Counted from the stretch's first letter, positions 25,694 to 39,020 are shown. The stretch: 64,000 nucleotides of DNA from Albula goreensis (GCA_022829145.1 CM040746.1:23161332-23225331), one strand, 5' to 3'. The notes: generated by a model not told the origin, from the sequence alone. Made by a program: numbers and translations.

Positions 25694-25890
25694 CAGCCTA
25701 TAGCCTAGTGACAAAGGTACATGACTGGGACCCCTGCGGTTGGCGCATCAAGTCCCAGTCCAGCAAAAACGCCATTGCTGTGGCTGGACACCCTTGAGCA
25801 AGGCCCCTAACCCCAGGGTTACACATTGCTCCCAGGGGAGATTGGCCCTTGCTTAGGCCAATCAACTGTAAGTCGCTTTGGACCGGAACT
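25694..25890 (+). mobile_element. tRNA-derived SINE
   Basis: The head has a pol III A-box-like 'tagcctagtgacaaagg' (25701) and a decayed B-box position ('ggcgcatcaagtccc', 25743). The body 'cccttgagcaaggcccctaa', 'ccccagggttacacattgctcc' and the tail 'tgtaagtcgctttgga' are hallmarks of a widespread teleost tRNA-SINE class whose 3' part is related to L2-type LINE tails. It is non-coding and depends on a LINE for copying. It lies less than 100 bp upstream of a LINE 3' fragment. The family name is not certain. Confidence 0.8.
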
Positions 25891-25974
25891 GGAACTGTAA
25901 GAGATTTAGAACTCTCTGCATTCTGGTGTCAATCTGTCATTTTTGCCCATATATCCATATATTACTGATCTATT

Positions 25975-26310
25975 TTGCAGGTACACTACCCCCATATCAC
26001 TGAGGTCCCCAGCTCAGCTGCTTCTGGCTGTTCCACGGACATGGTCAAAGGTGATCATGCTTTTGTGGTCTCGGCTCCGAAGCTATGGAACAGTCTACCT
26101 TTTAATATCAGGTCTGCCCCTTCTATCTCCCTTTTTGTAAATACTCAAACACAGTTCTTTGGTCTTACATTTTTTTGGCAGTTTAAATTTGTTTGAACAA
26201 TTCCTCTCTTTTATATCTTTCTTTATCCTGTATGTGTATCTATTTGTAATTATTTTTATTTGCTTGTATTCTGTACATCACTTTGAACAACACCTGTTGT
26301 TGAACATATG
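25975..26310 (+). pseudogene. CR1/L2-type LINE ORF2 C-terminus and 3' UTR
   Basis: The frame from 25975 reads '..HITEVPSS..' then 'KGDHAFVVSAPKLWNSLPFN' and 'IRSAPSISLF', matching the extreme C-terminus of L2/Rex1-type LINE proteins (family form: GDRAFxVxAPxLWNSLPxxIRxAxSxxxFKxxLKTxLF). Downstream 'ctgtacatcactttgaac' and 'tgttgttgaacatatgg' resemble the family's 3' UTR. This is the 3' end of a 5'-truncated insertion. Together with the fragment at 4.6 kb it shows this LINE clade has been active in the lineage. Confidence 0.75.
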
Positions 26311-28514
26311 GTTTGCACATACAGCTTGCTTACTAAAACCACAATTATTTTACCCACAACTTAACAGGGGCAGTTTAAGCAGTGAAGAGGTCTATGAACA
26401 GGAGATAAGCTTAAATAATGTCAAATATTGCCTCGTATAACTATATTTGATTTTATCATTATTAGAGGAAATAAGAAAAATAATGAGGAGGGGGATTTGA
26501 CTGAAATACTACTGAACAATGGATATCTTATTTTAACTTGTGCTGTTGTTTGAGCATCACTCATTAAACTGTGGAGCTCAATATTTTCATAAAACAATCT
26601 TCTATGAACCAGAATAATTATGTGATTAAATAAAGAACCACATTGAATGTGAAAGTTTTAAAGTATTTCCTAACTAATCAGAGGAAATTTGTGAGCAAAA
26701 TGTACAAAGATTGGGGACTGTACAAAGTAAGGGGACCATCTCAGAGGTTTGGGCTAGTCCCTGTTGAAACAACCCCTGACACTAACACTTGATCCCTGCA
26801 CCCAATTCCAGATACTGACCTTCGATGCCAGACTGACTCAAAGCTGTGTGTGGAAATGGGGACGTAATATGCAATTTATCCCTCTACAAATGCATTCAGG
26901 TGGAATCGATTAAAGGAGCAATATACATTACCTTTCCTCTCCTCTTTTTCTTATTTTTCCTTCAATCACATCTATAAATAGGTTGAGCTGGAGCATGAAA
27001 TGAAAGGTAGACAGAGATGCATGGAAAAAGGAATAAAGTTAAGGAAAAAGAATACATTTATACACCATTATTAAAGATGAAAAAATAAATTTATATTATA
27101 TCCATGATTGAAAATGGAGCATGTATGCTTAGTAAACTTTTAAAGGGTAAAATTGTAATAAATAAATTAATACCGTGACAAATCTAAACACGGTGACATA
27201 TGTATTATTCTTCCTGATTAATGGATATTTCCTCATCAGTTTGTTATCTCATTTCATCTCAATATTTTCAGCTACCTCAATTAATGACATTGTCATGGTT
27301 AAAAAGAACAACCTTTTGTTATTAATTTATTAATCAAGTTATGTCTGTAATAAAGTCACAATTCCAAGTCATATTGTCCTGCATCCTTTTATTATTGTAT
27401 TTGCATTGTCAGGACCACAAAATGTTGCAGTTTTTCATATTTGTTCATTTTGTGCTTTGGTTATGCCTTGAGTGGATTTCAAGGGCTGCCATTGGACAAA
27501 CTACAGTATGTGAAAAACATATAGTTTGGAATAATTCAATATTATGTTTTATGTTTATGTTTTAAATGTTTCTGATAGATTAACAATAAAGCGTAACAAA
27601 TACATCAGCTATGCTTGTCTGTCATGAATCATTTGTATTATTATATGTTAATAAAATCTCTATTGCAAATGAAAGATTAATATAAGAGATCTGATGTCTT
27701 ATTGTTGATCTCAGTATGTGTTATATTCAATTCACAATCTCTTGCATTTGCACATATTAAATAAATAAATAAAATTAATAACCCTGAGTTGAAACAATCA
27801 AGTATACAAATGATCAAGTTAGATTAGTGTTTCACGTTCTCACTCAAAAAGCACATTTCTCTGCCTAAAATGAAATGCATCAAACAAGAATTTGTATTGA
27901 TAATTTATAAGAAGTAATTTGTTAAATAAGCAATAATCACAAACCCAGAAAGAGCTTTTATTGCCAAGCTAAGACCATCTTTTGTCTAAAACATGACACC
28001 ACAAAGGATATGAAATGGAACAATTCCATTTGCAGCTGCCCTATGAATAATACATGATATTACTCACCTTCTTTTGCATGTGTTATCACTGAGTCAATTG
28101 CCATGCTATCATGCAAAGGCATCTCCTTTTCACTTTGTACTTTGTGAGACTGCCCCACTAGACTTCTATGAGATCCTCCAAACAAGATTAAAGTGTTTAA
28201 GTGCCCCAGAGAACTAATGCAAAGTCCTTTGAAATTCTTTCAATGACTCTCCACTGTACAATCTGTGTTTGTGTGTCCTGTTCCTATTTCTGTAAACTCT
28301 TTTGATATTATTAAATATCTGTCAAATCCCCACTTTGTATCATGTTTAGAGTACACTACAGTATAAACTCTATGAAAGGTCTGTTAATGCCTGCAAATTA
28401 CACACATGCGATTGTAAAGTCCACTCCAGAGCTCATCTGTCAACTACACACTACATGTTAGACTGACCTGCAGTACCACAAAGTCCTGTGAACCCCATGC
28501 TGTGGAGCTTAGAA
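26311..28514. other. AT-rich non-coding DNA
   Basis: No gene recognised. Short AAAT-rich stretches (near 27757-27775) are the only simple repeats. Confidence 0.5.
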
Positions 28515-28881
28515 TAGATGGATGGATGGAAGAAGGAGGGGGGTGGGGAAGAATCCAACATTGCCCCGCCCTCCACCATAGCTGACACAAGCCTTGGAGG
28601 GTGGCTCTGCACAATTAAAACGTCCTTTCTGCAGAGAAAGCCAATGCATCACACTGATGACTGTGGACAGGCCGTTTTGTTCAGCGGGACTGATATTGAA
28701 CTTAATAATGTTGTCCTTCAGTTCCTTAGCACTGCTGCGCTAGCCACGTCATTACTGATGCGTGGCAGGAGTGTGTAAAGCTAAGCGCTCTGTTGGCCTG
28801 AAATGCAACACAGACAGTCTAAGGGTATGGTTTAACCCGCTAGGTTCCATATACAGGAACAACACACTGAACTGTGATGCA

Positions 28882-28888
<7 letters not shown>
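28515..28888. other. GC-richer non-repetitive block, unassigned
   Basis: It starts with a short (GGAT)n run at 28515-28529. The 86-codon plus frame at 28518-28778 has no known motif. The block ends in the A26 run. It might be a conserved non-coding element or the body of a retroposed copy ending in poly(A); neither can be proved here. Confidence 0.3.

Positions 28889-28914
<26 letters not shown>
28889..28914. repeat. A26 homopolymer
   Basis: An uninterrupted run of 26 A. It could be the tail of a plus-strand retrotransposed sequence, but no flanking direct repeat or recognisable source was found. Confidence 0.95.
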
Positions 28915-30742
28915 CGTGATGTACTAACTGAATGACCTCGAGTGCAGTAAGCACTTGAGCTCATTCAGTGAGCAGAACTGGAGTACAGTAAACTCACAAA
29001 ACAGTTATGTATTGGTACATCTAGTTCAAAACAATATAAGATATATGGCATGGAGAATAGCTTTTAGGAAATGAAACTTTTAAAGATTCAAGTTTGAATC
29101 TTAAGTTGGATTTTGTCTTCAGATCATTGTTCAAAAATGGCTTATTTTGAATATCCCCATAAAACATTCATCTGCACAAATGGAAAGTGTGGTTTCAAAT
29201 AATTATTCCCAAGACAAGATAATTTGTGAAACGAAATTAAATCAAAATTCAAGCAATGATTTAACAGCAATAGCGTACGTGATAAGAATAATGGGAATTT
29301 TGTCTATTATTGTTTTAACAGTTTACATTTTTAGGGAATTTGGTAGCAGGTCTCACTTGAACTTATACAGTTGTACCCTGGGAACTAAAGCTCATTACCA
29401 TGAATATCTAATCATTGCTATCATGCGCTAAACGGGCTTATTTAATTCACCATCTTTTTATGTGGATGCTCAGGCAGGGCATAGATACCCACAGTGCTTT
29501 TCCGTCATGGTCAGAGAATTCAATTTTAATTTGACCCACTATGCTAAAAACTATTTTATCCAGTTTGAATTTTGAATAAATTGATATTAATGAACTTAAT
29601 CGGGTCATAATGATTTTTCTATGTTCATTTGCTGCCCTCATCTTTCTCATCAATACAGTCCTCCCTTTATTCTTTTGTACTTTTTGCCCCTCACCCAATA
29701 TGTCTGTCCTTCCACAATGTCAAAACAATGCAGGAAGTCATTGCCTACATCTCAGTCTCCTCAAGCATGACAAATTATGGCTGTACAACTCAGTACGTCA
29801 TGATTATTAATGTGTTGTCATGCAGTGAGAGAGTTCTAGGAAACCTCATTGGATGAAAATCAGTACCCTTTCTCTGCTTTTGCCAAAAGGTCATGCAAAA
29901 TGAGTGACCTGGGTAAACTTGGTTTAAACTTGAAATTTTCATGTTTGGTGGTCATGAAGGACAAGGCATACGGAGGATCTTTGTTCTGGGTAGTGCCACA
30001 TCTAACGTGTAGTGAGTTGTGGCCCCTGTGTGCCCAGCACAGATGTTTGTTGGCAGTGAGTTGCCAAAGCGTTGTATCAGTAATGTGAATAATGCCCATT
30101 GGTCCTCTGTTGGGCTGGCTTCTTTTTTCTGTTGATGTGCAGCTGTACCAGGTGTACATGGCTAGGCTCTTGATCTCTGCCAGGCCATGCCAGAAGATAT
30201 GGTGTGGGCTATGCTGCACTCATTGTGCATTCATCTGTCCGCTTGCTGGAAAGCTTTTGGAATTGCCAAGCACTGACGTCTGCCCTTTCACATACACCTT
30301 TTCTTACCTTAGTCATCATGCCTGTTTCCATTGAGCCATTTCTGCACAACTGTGGGACTCAGGTATGTGAATTTTATTATGCAGATTTCTTTGTAATGCC
30401 TAACCCCCCACCCCACCCCACACATGTTCAACAAAACAAACAGATGAACACACAACAATCAAACAACAGGCTCTGTTGAGACAAAATCAAGGCAGCACTA
30501 TCTGCTAAGTGGCATGGTGGTGAAAATGTGACAATGGCTGAGGCCATAATAATGTTTTTTGGTGAGAGAGTAACACAAACACATACATGTGTGAACATTT
30601 TTGAGGGAAAAATCCTGCCACTTTCTGCTACCAGGACTTTCCATCCAGTGAACTGGGCTAACATCATGGTGCTATACATCTGCTGGAAGACATTTTGTCT
30701 ATTACATGAAAGACCCATTTTTATGCTGAATAAGGAACAACA
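28915..30742. other. non-coding DNA
   Basis: No gene is recognised. Overlapping frames of 60-119 codons near 29.6-30.7 kb on both strands have no recognisable motif and mutually overlap, as chance frames do. Confidence 0.5.
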
Positions 30743-30895
30743 GTGTTGTGCCGTGGCAAGAAGCTTTTATAAACCAGGGGTTGCTTCATTGATTCCCAGG
30801 AGGGCCACTTCTTTCCTTGAGTAGGCACTTAACCTGAAAAGATTCAGTAAATATCCAGCTGGATCTCAGCATCAGTTCCTTGCATATGTAAATGA
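30743..30895 (+). mobile_element. tRNA-derived SINE, second plus-strand copy
   Basis: The body 'ccttgagtaggcacttaacc' followed by 'gattcagtaaatatccagct' matches, from memory, the teleost SINE module 'ccttgagcaaggcacttaacctgaa..gcttcagtaaatatccagctgtat'. Upstream, 'ggttgcttcattgattccca' occupies the B-box position (form: ggttcgattccc), and 'gtggcaagaagc' the A-box position. It is diverged and probably lost its 3' tail. Confidence 0.65.
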
Positions 30896-32252
30896 GTAAG
30901 TGCACAAGGCTTATTACTGTTTCACCATTTGTAGCATGTCTCATAATCACAGTGCTGTGTACTCCACACAGTTGTAATAAGGAAAGCATGATCTTCATCA
31001 GAATTCCCATATATACCACTTGTAGTCCAGAAATAGCTAACACATCTGAAAAAATCTGGGAATAATTCTGAAGTGACATTTGTCAGTTCTAAACAATGGC
31101 TATATATACCCTATAAAAACCAAGAGCTTTCTTCTGGGTACATTATGCTGTAAATACATTTGTTCTGAACAATGCATGAGCCCTGCAATTGGGTAATTGA
31201 GTCCTGGCTGCACAGTTGCTGGCTATGGTCAGGGGTCTGCAATGGTGAGTACACAATTAGCCTAACCTCACCTGGGAATAAGTGGTAAGCCCGGCTAGTT
31301 CTGTTGGTCTCATCAATCTCCAGTGGCCAGATCTGGTTAGGCTGGGAGCCTGAGGTTACAAAACCACAAATATGATGGCCTCATAATCCTCCGGCAACAT
31401 GGACATTATGTGACTGGTGGTGCGTTTGTGAGTAGAAGCAAGTCTGTTCATCTCTTGAATCTCTGGAGTCACATGCTTATGGCTCTCTATCCCTGAAGTT
31501 TGCAGGAAGGGTTGCTAGCAAGAGATCTGCAATGTTGGTTGTGGGTCAGGAAAAAGGGAAAAAAATATGTTTGAAAATCTGGTTACAATAATTGTGGTTG
31601 CTGAAGAAAATGTTTACAATACATTTATTAGAGTATTATTAATGATACAGATGATCTACCTCAAGTAAAGTGTGGAGTTAACCATTATGCCTTGCCTCCT
31701 AATGCTACACATCAATGGGAATTTCTTCTTCCATTATGGGATAAACCAGCATTGGGAACCTCAATTTACACGCAAGGAGGAAGAGGAGATCTCATAAGGA
31801 GCTGTCTGATTTATCCTAAATTCAATGTGACTTGCTGGAGTGCTGGTTGGACTGTAACAAATGAATTTTGTGGAAATCATTTGAAATCAACAAGATGGAA
31901 GCAGGGACTGCTGTTCCCGAGCGTGTGTGCACAGCTTGCAGGTGTTGCTTAGTGAACTCCACTGTGTACCTGGCAGTCTCTGGCAAACTCTGTGTATTTA
32001 TATCATGTGGGTCATGGGCCCAGTGTGCTGAATTCATTTAATTCAATGATGAGTGAACCTGTTCAGAGACAGAGCTCTGTGATTTACCACGGGCAGGAAT
32101 GGAAGGCCTACTTCATCATAATTACCTCTAAATCCTCCCTCCTGTTTGTAGTGCAGTATCAGCACTTTCTACATGCAATAGAAGTTCACTGCTAGTCTTC
32201 AAAGGTTTGGTCTCACTTGTTTTTTTTGGGGGTAGAGACCTTTGGGGAAAGA

Positions 32253-32255
<3 letters not shown>
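30896..32255. other. non-coding DNA
   Basis: No gene recognised. A GC-richer stretch at 31185-31370 has a SINE-like look but no confirmable A/B boxes. The 86-codon frame at 31692-31952 has no known motif. Confidence 0.45.

Positions 32256-32301
<46 letters not shown>
32256..32301. repeat. (GT)n microsatellite, 23 units
   Basis: An uninterrupted GT run. It accounts for the Cys/Val and His/Thr frames crossing it. Confidence 0.98.
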
Positions 32302-32303
<2 letters not shown>

Positions 32304-34050
32304 CAAGAAATGTATGCCTATGTTTGTATGGGCAAAGCAAGGAGGAATGGAACTTGGAAAATCACAACGGAGACCTAGAACAATTTATCTTAATGAAAAA
32401 ACCCTGAGGGAATTTCAGCACCTTTACTGTGTCTGTAAGTTTCAATTAGGAATTTTGGTGTTTGCAGCAATTGTTATCTGTAATATAGCTCTGTTTAGTC
32501 TCTTGAGAAGATTTTATTAAATCAAATCCCCCAGCATGGTATGATTTATAGTTTTGTGAGATTGAAATCTCACTGAGATCTTTAGGGAATGGGAGTTTCA
32601 GGCAAAGACATTGAAAGGGCTGATTATGCTGATGACAGGGAAGGGGGTGATCAGACTGACAGTGCAGGCAGTGGTTTCAAAAGGCAAAATTGGACACAAG
32701 ACTGCAGTACTGATGTAAATGAGCACATCGGCTTCCCTCCACTTCCTGCGGCAGTTCACCTGGCTGAGCTTTAGTCGTTATAATGACAAGTGCACCACAG
32801 GGGGCACTAAGGCAGTGTGAGTGGAGGATACAGTGTTCAGCACAGCATTGATGGCCACAAGGTGTAGTCTCACGCTCAGTGTTCCTTCCACAAACCCCCT
32901 GAACCATGTATCTTCCTGGCTTGACTGGCTTTAATGGATGTTGCAGTTGAAAAAGGGCCTGTTTTTCTCCAAAACAAATAGTGACCTGATTAAAACACTA
33001 CAGGTAAAAACTTTGAATTTTCAATGGAAATACATTGAATGGCTTAGAGAACATTCCTCAGTTAGGACAATTTGATGTCTTTGCTAGCTAGACCTGCTGA
33101 GTCAAACCCTATAAAAACATCTTCTCTGCACACAATGAACCACAGAAGACCCAAACCCCACCTCCCATATCACAAACTCCACAGAAATACCCCTGACACC
33201 CACACACCCAGAAAAAAACATCTCCCTGCCTCACAAAGTGCACTGAAATCTCCACATATAATTTCCCTTAGGCAAAAATAGTATGCCTGAAAATATGATC
33301 ACTGCATGAGAGAAAAAGCCATAGTTGAAGGCATTTCTGAAATGGAAAGAACAAATAAAAAGCTCAACGCAAATACAATTCACTGTCCTATTGTGCTCTC
33401 TGATAGGATGGTTCAAAATAGGCACAATTACTGTTTGTTTTCTTACAATTACAATTTAGCTTTGGTCTCTCTGGTTTTTCCTATTCCATCTTTGCATTCA
33501 TCAATATGACTGGCACTATGACTGCACTGATAATGTGTTTGCTGTTTTGTCAAAAATGGATTGAATGTAATGATAATAAAATTAAAAAAATATGTCACCA
33601 GTAACCAGTTACCAGTAACTCACTGATCTGAACATACAATTGTCTTATTGTGACAATTATTTTCATTATAAACATCAGTGATTGACCACCAGTTGTACCT
33701 TCACCCATTTTTTCTCTGCAATTATACTCAACCATCTCTAATTAAAGGTGCATGTGTTCTTTCAACAGTGAAGGAGTTCTGGGTGACTCAGAACAGATCC
33801 AGGTGAGGAGGGGGTCTTTCACCCACACCATCCCCCAAGCCAACCCACAGGTGTTAAGAGTGTTCCGCCTTCTCTCTGAAGCCCCTAGCTGCTCTAGGAC
33901 TGTTGTGAGTAAGGACACTGGCCAAAACTGCCCCTTTGATCTCTTCATGTTCCTGGGAGCCCATGTGGGCTGCAGGCTTTGTCTTCTGGATCAAAAGTCT
34001 TTGCTCTGTGGAAACCTGTGAACTGCAAGTGAGGGGCTCTATGAGAGATA
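32302..34050. other. non-coding DNA
   Basis: No gene recognised. A small perfect 7-bp stem (gtgagat / atctcac) lies near 32560. Frames at 33752-34132 overlap on opposite strands and have no known motif. Confidence 0.45.
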
Positions 34051-34195
34051 GCCACAGGAGTTCACCACAGGAGATATCTGTGAGAGTTTGCTGCAAAAGT
34101 TCACCATGAGATTTAACAAGACTTAGCCACAAGCAGTCACCACAGTTAGCTCCAAGAGTTCATATCCCAAAGATGTGCTGCAAAAGTATGACAAT
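34051..34195 (+). repeat. degenerate short tandem repeat, about five copies
   Basis: A word of the form 'gc.(a)caa.agttcacca' recurs at about 34051, 34089, 34124, 34147 and 34176 (for example gccacaggagttcacca, gctgcaaaagttcacca). Spacing varies from about 24 to 38 bp, so this is an eroded minisatellite. Confidence 0.45.
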
Positions 34196-37100
34196 AAGGT
34201 CATTCTCCAGTGGAATGCAATCTATTTTGGGTGTCCCTATGTGGAATGGCCATATTGTTGTATGACTAAGTCTGTGTGTGAGTGTGAGACACCCAGCAAC
34301 CTATTGATAAGGGATGCTAACATTCAGCATTAACATAACCTTAAAATGACACAATATTCATATTGGATTACTTCTGCTTAACTGCCCAGGCTATTATACA
34401 TAATATCTCAACATTGGTATCATCCTGTGGCTAGTTTAAAATTTTACCCTTTGGGCCATTTCTTGGGTGAAAGGATTGGTTTTCATTGTGCTATACTTAC
34501 ATCTTGTGAAACACAATTTTCTTAGACCTACCACTTTCCCTGTTTTGATCAGAATTGATTTCCAGTTACAATTATATTTCTCCATTCCATCATCAGGTCA
34601 GCAAATCATCATGAATTGTGGGAAACTAAACAAAACTCCTAAGATTCCCTGAGACTAGGTGCAAAGAAACAGTAATTCACTGTCAGGAAACATTGACAAT
34701 CACTTCCACATTAGACAACACTTCACAAATAAAGTTACCAAGATGAGATTTGGTCAATCAGAAGACAAGTACAGTGTGAATACCATGACAAAGTGTTAAA
34801 AATATATAGTGGTGTTCAGCTGGACCGTGCAAGTTCCAACTGTGGTTGGCAGCCCAGCAGGATATTGCATAATTGGCCGCGGCATCAGCCAGGGAGATGC
34901 AGCTCTAGACGGCGGGGGGCTTATGTCCCGTCATTCACCAGGACCCCTGCTGATCAATCGAGCACCCACAGTGCTCCAGCCGAAAGCTGCTCATGATGGG
35001 TCTTCCTCTGTGCTGGTCTTTGCCAGCTCAACTTGTGGATGACAGTGTGGAAGGAAGTGACCCTCTTTTAGAGGAGAGTGCACGTCTGCACTTTCTTGAA
35101 CTGTTGGTTGTGGCTGTAGGAATTAGCACAGCTTGAAAATACAAGGATGTTGTCCGTTGGTGCTTGCAAAATATATACATTGTGCCCACATGCACAAACA
35201 AACATTATACACACAAGGCGAATAAGTAATTATAAAACTTTTAAAAGCAAAATATGCAACATTTCTTAATTTTAATTATGTATTATCTTCACACCAATGC
35301 CATTGCACATTTGTGACAGTGAATTTTAATCTATCATCTCATGTATTTTGGCTCCATTCAAATTTAAACAGTTCTTTCCTACAGTACTATGTTTTGTACC
35401 ATCACCCAAGTTTTGATGCTGCATTCATGTAACTACACCTTTAAAGGGAAATCATTTAGGTTCATTTTAAACACTGAAAGTGTAAAAAAAAAAATAACCA
35501 TTATCTGAAACAACCTACATTTGCACATGATATTGTAATACTGCAATTGTTTTTTGTAACTTTTTTTTGTAGAAAACTCTTCTTTGGCATGTAAAGCCAT
35601 GACTTTACCATATAAACCTTATTGATAAAGCATATTTTTGTCCCAAAACAAGGACATTTCATAAACAACAACCAAGCTGTGACCAACCATGTGAAGCTTA
35701 TGCTGTCATTGCCCTGGAAAAATTGATTATCTTGATGATAGTTATTGTAACTCTTTGAGGTGAAAAGCAAACAAGCAAAAAAGCTAGCCATTTCTACTAT
35801 GCACTAGTCATAATGGAAGATTCACATAAAGATAGTTGCTAAAGCTATATGTCAGTGACACAAAGTAAATACGCATTGAGGATGCATTATATGATTCTGA
35901 CAACAGATAAATTATGCTTTAGAGAGACAGTAATTTACCTCAAATATTTTTTTTGGATAATCCATATTTAAAAGGGTGCTGTTCACATGATATTGAGTTT
36001 ATACATAAGGCTGGTGTTGCTAGCTGAGTGACAGATGATTCAGCAGGTCACATATGTGCATAAGTATGATTAGCATGCATTTTTAGATAACATATTTCTT
36101 GTGTTGAGATAATCCAGTAGTTATCCTTTAGTATTTCTTGAAAATTGTTGTATCAATGTTCAACATTCCTTTCAAGTTTGTTTTGTAAATGTTACTGCCC
36201 TGAAAATCTGATGCCTTCTAGACAATGCTTCACAAAGGTAAGCACACTTTTCATTCCTTAAAAGATTTTCTCCCGGCATGAAAGGACACATACACATTTC
36301 TAACAGGATGAAACAGAATCATAGAGATGCTGCATTGCTTTAGGCACAACATCCAGATTGTGACATTTTCATGCCCCTCTCCAGATGCTAGTTATGACAT
36401 TCTGGAAAGAAAATATGCCATAAAGCTCAATCTCCCCATCTTCTACTATACTAAAAAGTCAAAGAGTGTAATTGCAAGAAACCAGTGTGCATTTGTATCC
36501 TTTATCTGCCTACAATATGACAAAGAATGTTGGTCCATTTCCAGAATTAACTTGCACCCTATCAGGTAATATGTACAAGGGTTTATTTTATTCTTTTTAA
36601 GGTTGAAACGTTATTGATGAACCACAAGTGACCGCTGACATTAACCAGTGATGACAGAACCTGTTTCCACATTCTAGCTCCCAAATGACTACTTTTCATT
36701 ACCCAGGGCAATACTTCTCTGGGTGCGTGGTCAACCCACTCTTTGGTCTGGACAGCACGTCCCCCAAATGGCTTCAATAATTTCTTCTGGAGAGACTGTA
36801 AATGAACAAGACTCCACAAAACTCTCCTGTCCCCTCTGGACCAGACCGTTTTGGAAGGTTGTGAGGACCCCATGCAGTAAAATTTTAGAACACTGAATTG
36901 CAAGAGCCCAAGTGGTGTTTCTGAAGGCTGCCAGCTCTCCATTTACAAAGGACATGTGATTTGCTTTCCCAGGATGCTAAACCAAAATGTCAATCCAGGA
37001 CATGGGGTGAGGGTCAACTTCTGTTGGGTCTTGTACTTTTATTCCTGTCATTCTGCCTCCTTCTTTCGCATTTCATTTCTCTCAAATCATTGAAGGCCTC

Positions 37101-37870
37101 CAACATCTTGGCAAGCCAAACCAGGTGACATCCTGGTGACAACTGAAAGGCCTCTTCTCTGGGACCTGCTTGTGGATCAAAAGTTTTTGTGATAATATGT
37201 GACAATATGTGATAACAAGTGATAATATGGCTTTCCAAAAGTCTGACATTTATGCCTCACCTGATTCCTGACAAGCTAGAGCTTTTGATGTGTACAGGAG
37301 GAACATCATGGCCAATACAATCACCACCACAACTACCAGTCCTAACATACTTCATATCAGAAGTGAACATTATTGAAAAGGGGTCACGGTCATTATTTTC
37401 AATCAAGATTCAAGCATATGTTTATTAATTGAGTTATTATGAATAATTCACATTATTTTTATCTGACAGGGGTTTTCAGACTACACTTTTGCATCTGTGT
37501 TTTAAATTGAGAGCAGCATATTTCTCCAGGAAAATGTGACACTCTGGGACACACTGGAGAATTCAACATAGCTCGCTTCCTATAAAATATACTTTTATTG
37601 AGAAATGCTTTGAACATCAAGCAAAGGGCTGCATGAAGTTTTGGGAAAACTAGTTTATAATGAAGCTTAGCACTTCCTGTCTATTTAGGTTATTTATTTA
37701 TGTATTTGGAGAAAATAAATATACAAGGGCCTGTTTTTCTGTCATCAGAAAAAAGTGCTTTGAGGTGTTTTGTTTTGAACACTCCCTGTTATAAAGACAT
37801 TCCGTTTAGCTCTGTCCTGGTCCTCAAAGGACAGCGCTGTTCTGGTGCCTTTGTAGTGACTCATTGCTAT
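34196..37870. other. AT-rich non-coding DNA
   Basis: No gene, transposon end or long simple repeat is recognised. The 119-codon minus frame at 36583-36942 has no family resemblance. Confidence 0.5.
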
Positions 37871-38079
37871 TAACAAGATTTTTCCTTCTTAATCGGAGGG
37901 CTTTGTTCCTTTTCATCTGTCTTTACATTAGACAAATATTTTGTCCTTTCTCTTCTCTCCTTAAGAATCATTTCAAACGAATATGTGTGAGAGAGCAAGA
38001 GAAAGATGGAGAAAAGTAACTGGGTCCCCAGCAAGTTGAAACCTTTTGAATTGTCAAGACAAAACTGTTTTCTTTTTCC

Positions 38080-38400
38080 AGGCGAAGTTGTTTTTGTGCC
38101 CGCCACATCTCTGCAGAAGGCATTATTAATTGGCCAGGTGCTGCGGAAAGCGCCTTGTGGACGCCTCTTTGCCAATTAAGCCCCTGAAATCCATCGCTTG
38201 CCTGGGTTAAGTAGGTCATGTTAGCCCTGTCCAATTAGAGGCACCACCACCGGAGAGGCAGCAATCAGGTCATCCGCCGCAAAGAGAGGGAAGTGCGCTT
38301 CATCTCTCTCACACACTATCCCTGCCTTGCCTCTCGTAATTGCACAGGTGGAAAAGTGCTAAGGTCACCTACAGAGTAAGATAAGGCTCCCTTTCTTTTG
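38080..38400. promoter_or_regulatory. candidate enhancer-like conserved non-coding element
   Basis: Four CAATTA/TAATTG homeodomain-type cores lie within about 215 bp (38127-38132, 38173-38178, 38232-38237, 38337-38342), embedded in GC-balanced, non-repetitive sequence quite unlike the AT-rich surroundings. A nuclear-receptor-like 'aaggtcacc' occurs at about 38361. This composition is typical of developmental enhancers in vertebrate gene deserts. The overlapping minus-strand frame of 101 codons has no domain. The regulatory role is inferred; conservation cannot be tested here. Confidence 0.35.
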
Positions 38401-39020
38401 GTTTAACCTAAATAAGTGTAACAGAATAAATCGGTGGCTTGGCCATGCCATTCATAGGTTGTCTCCATGCATCAAAAAATGTCACAGATCTATGAGGGTT
38501 TATTTTTACCGTCCAGACCCTGTCAATTTTCTGACAAGATGAATCACCTATTCCCCCATATTGTCTTATCCTCTGCCAACAGACAGGTGGCCTCGCGTCT
38601 GTCCAGGAGAAGATGGCAACCTGCTGCTCTTCTGACTAATGCCCCGGTGTTCTCGTTAAGGAGCCTTTGGCCCAGGGTTGGCGGTTCTTTCCACAGAGGT
38701 CAGTCACTGAAAATTAAAAGACATTGTAAGGACTGTATGACCTTTATGAAATGTAACTATTTTAAGATGAGGTGGCAGTTTCAGGGCGTGGTTATATCCC
38801 CTTCTCTGCAACCTTTTGGTAGTATGAAGTCTGACGTATTGTGATCTTTTGACCTCTGATGAGAAAACGATTACTGCCTCATGCCCTCACCCAATTTTTG
38901 ACTACTGTCCCCCCTTTTGTTGCCCAAATCAGTTAGAGGCCAATTTGATTAGGGTCATTTTCCAGTTTTTTTTTTTGTCATTTCAGACTACATTTTATAA
39001 TTGTTTGGTTGTGTTTGTAT
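38401..39020. other. non-coding DNA, possibly part of the preceding element
   Basis: 38550-38700 is also GC-balanced and non-repetitive, with no recognisable protein motif in the 125-codon plus frame at 38467-38844. Confidence 0.35.

Noticed and set aside
28515..28914. Processed pseudogene ending in A26
   Set aside because: The upstream 370 bp contain no recognisable coding frame and no flanking direct repeat was found.
31185..31370. GC-richer SINE-like segment
   Set aside because: No confirmable A/B boxes, tail or known body module.
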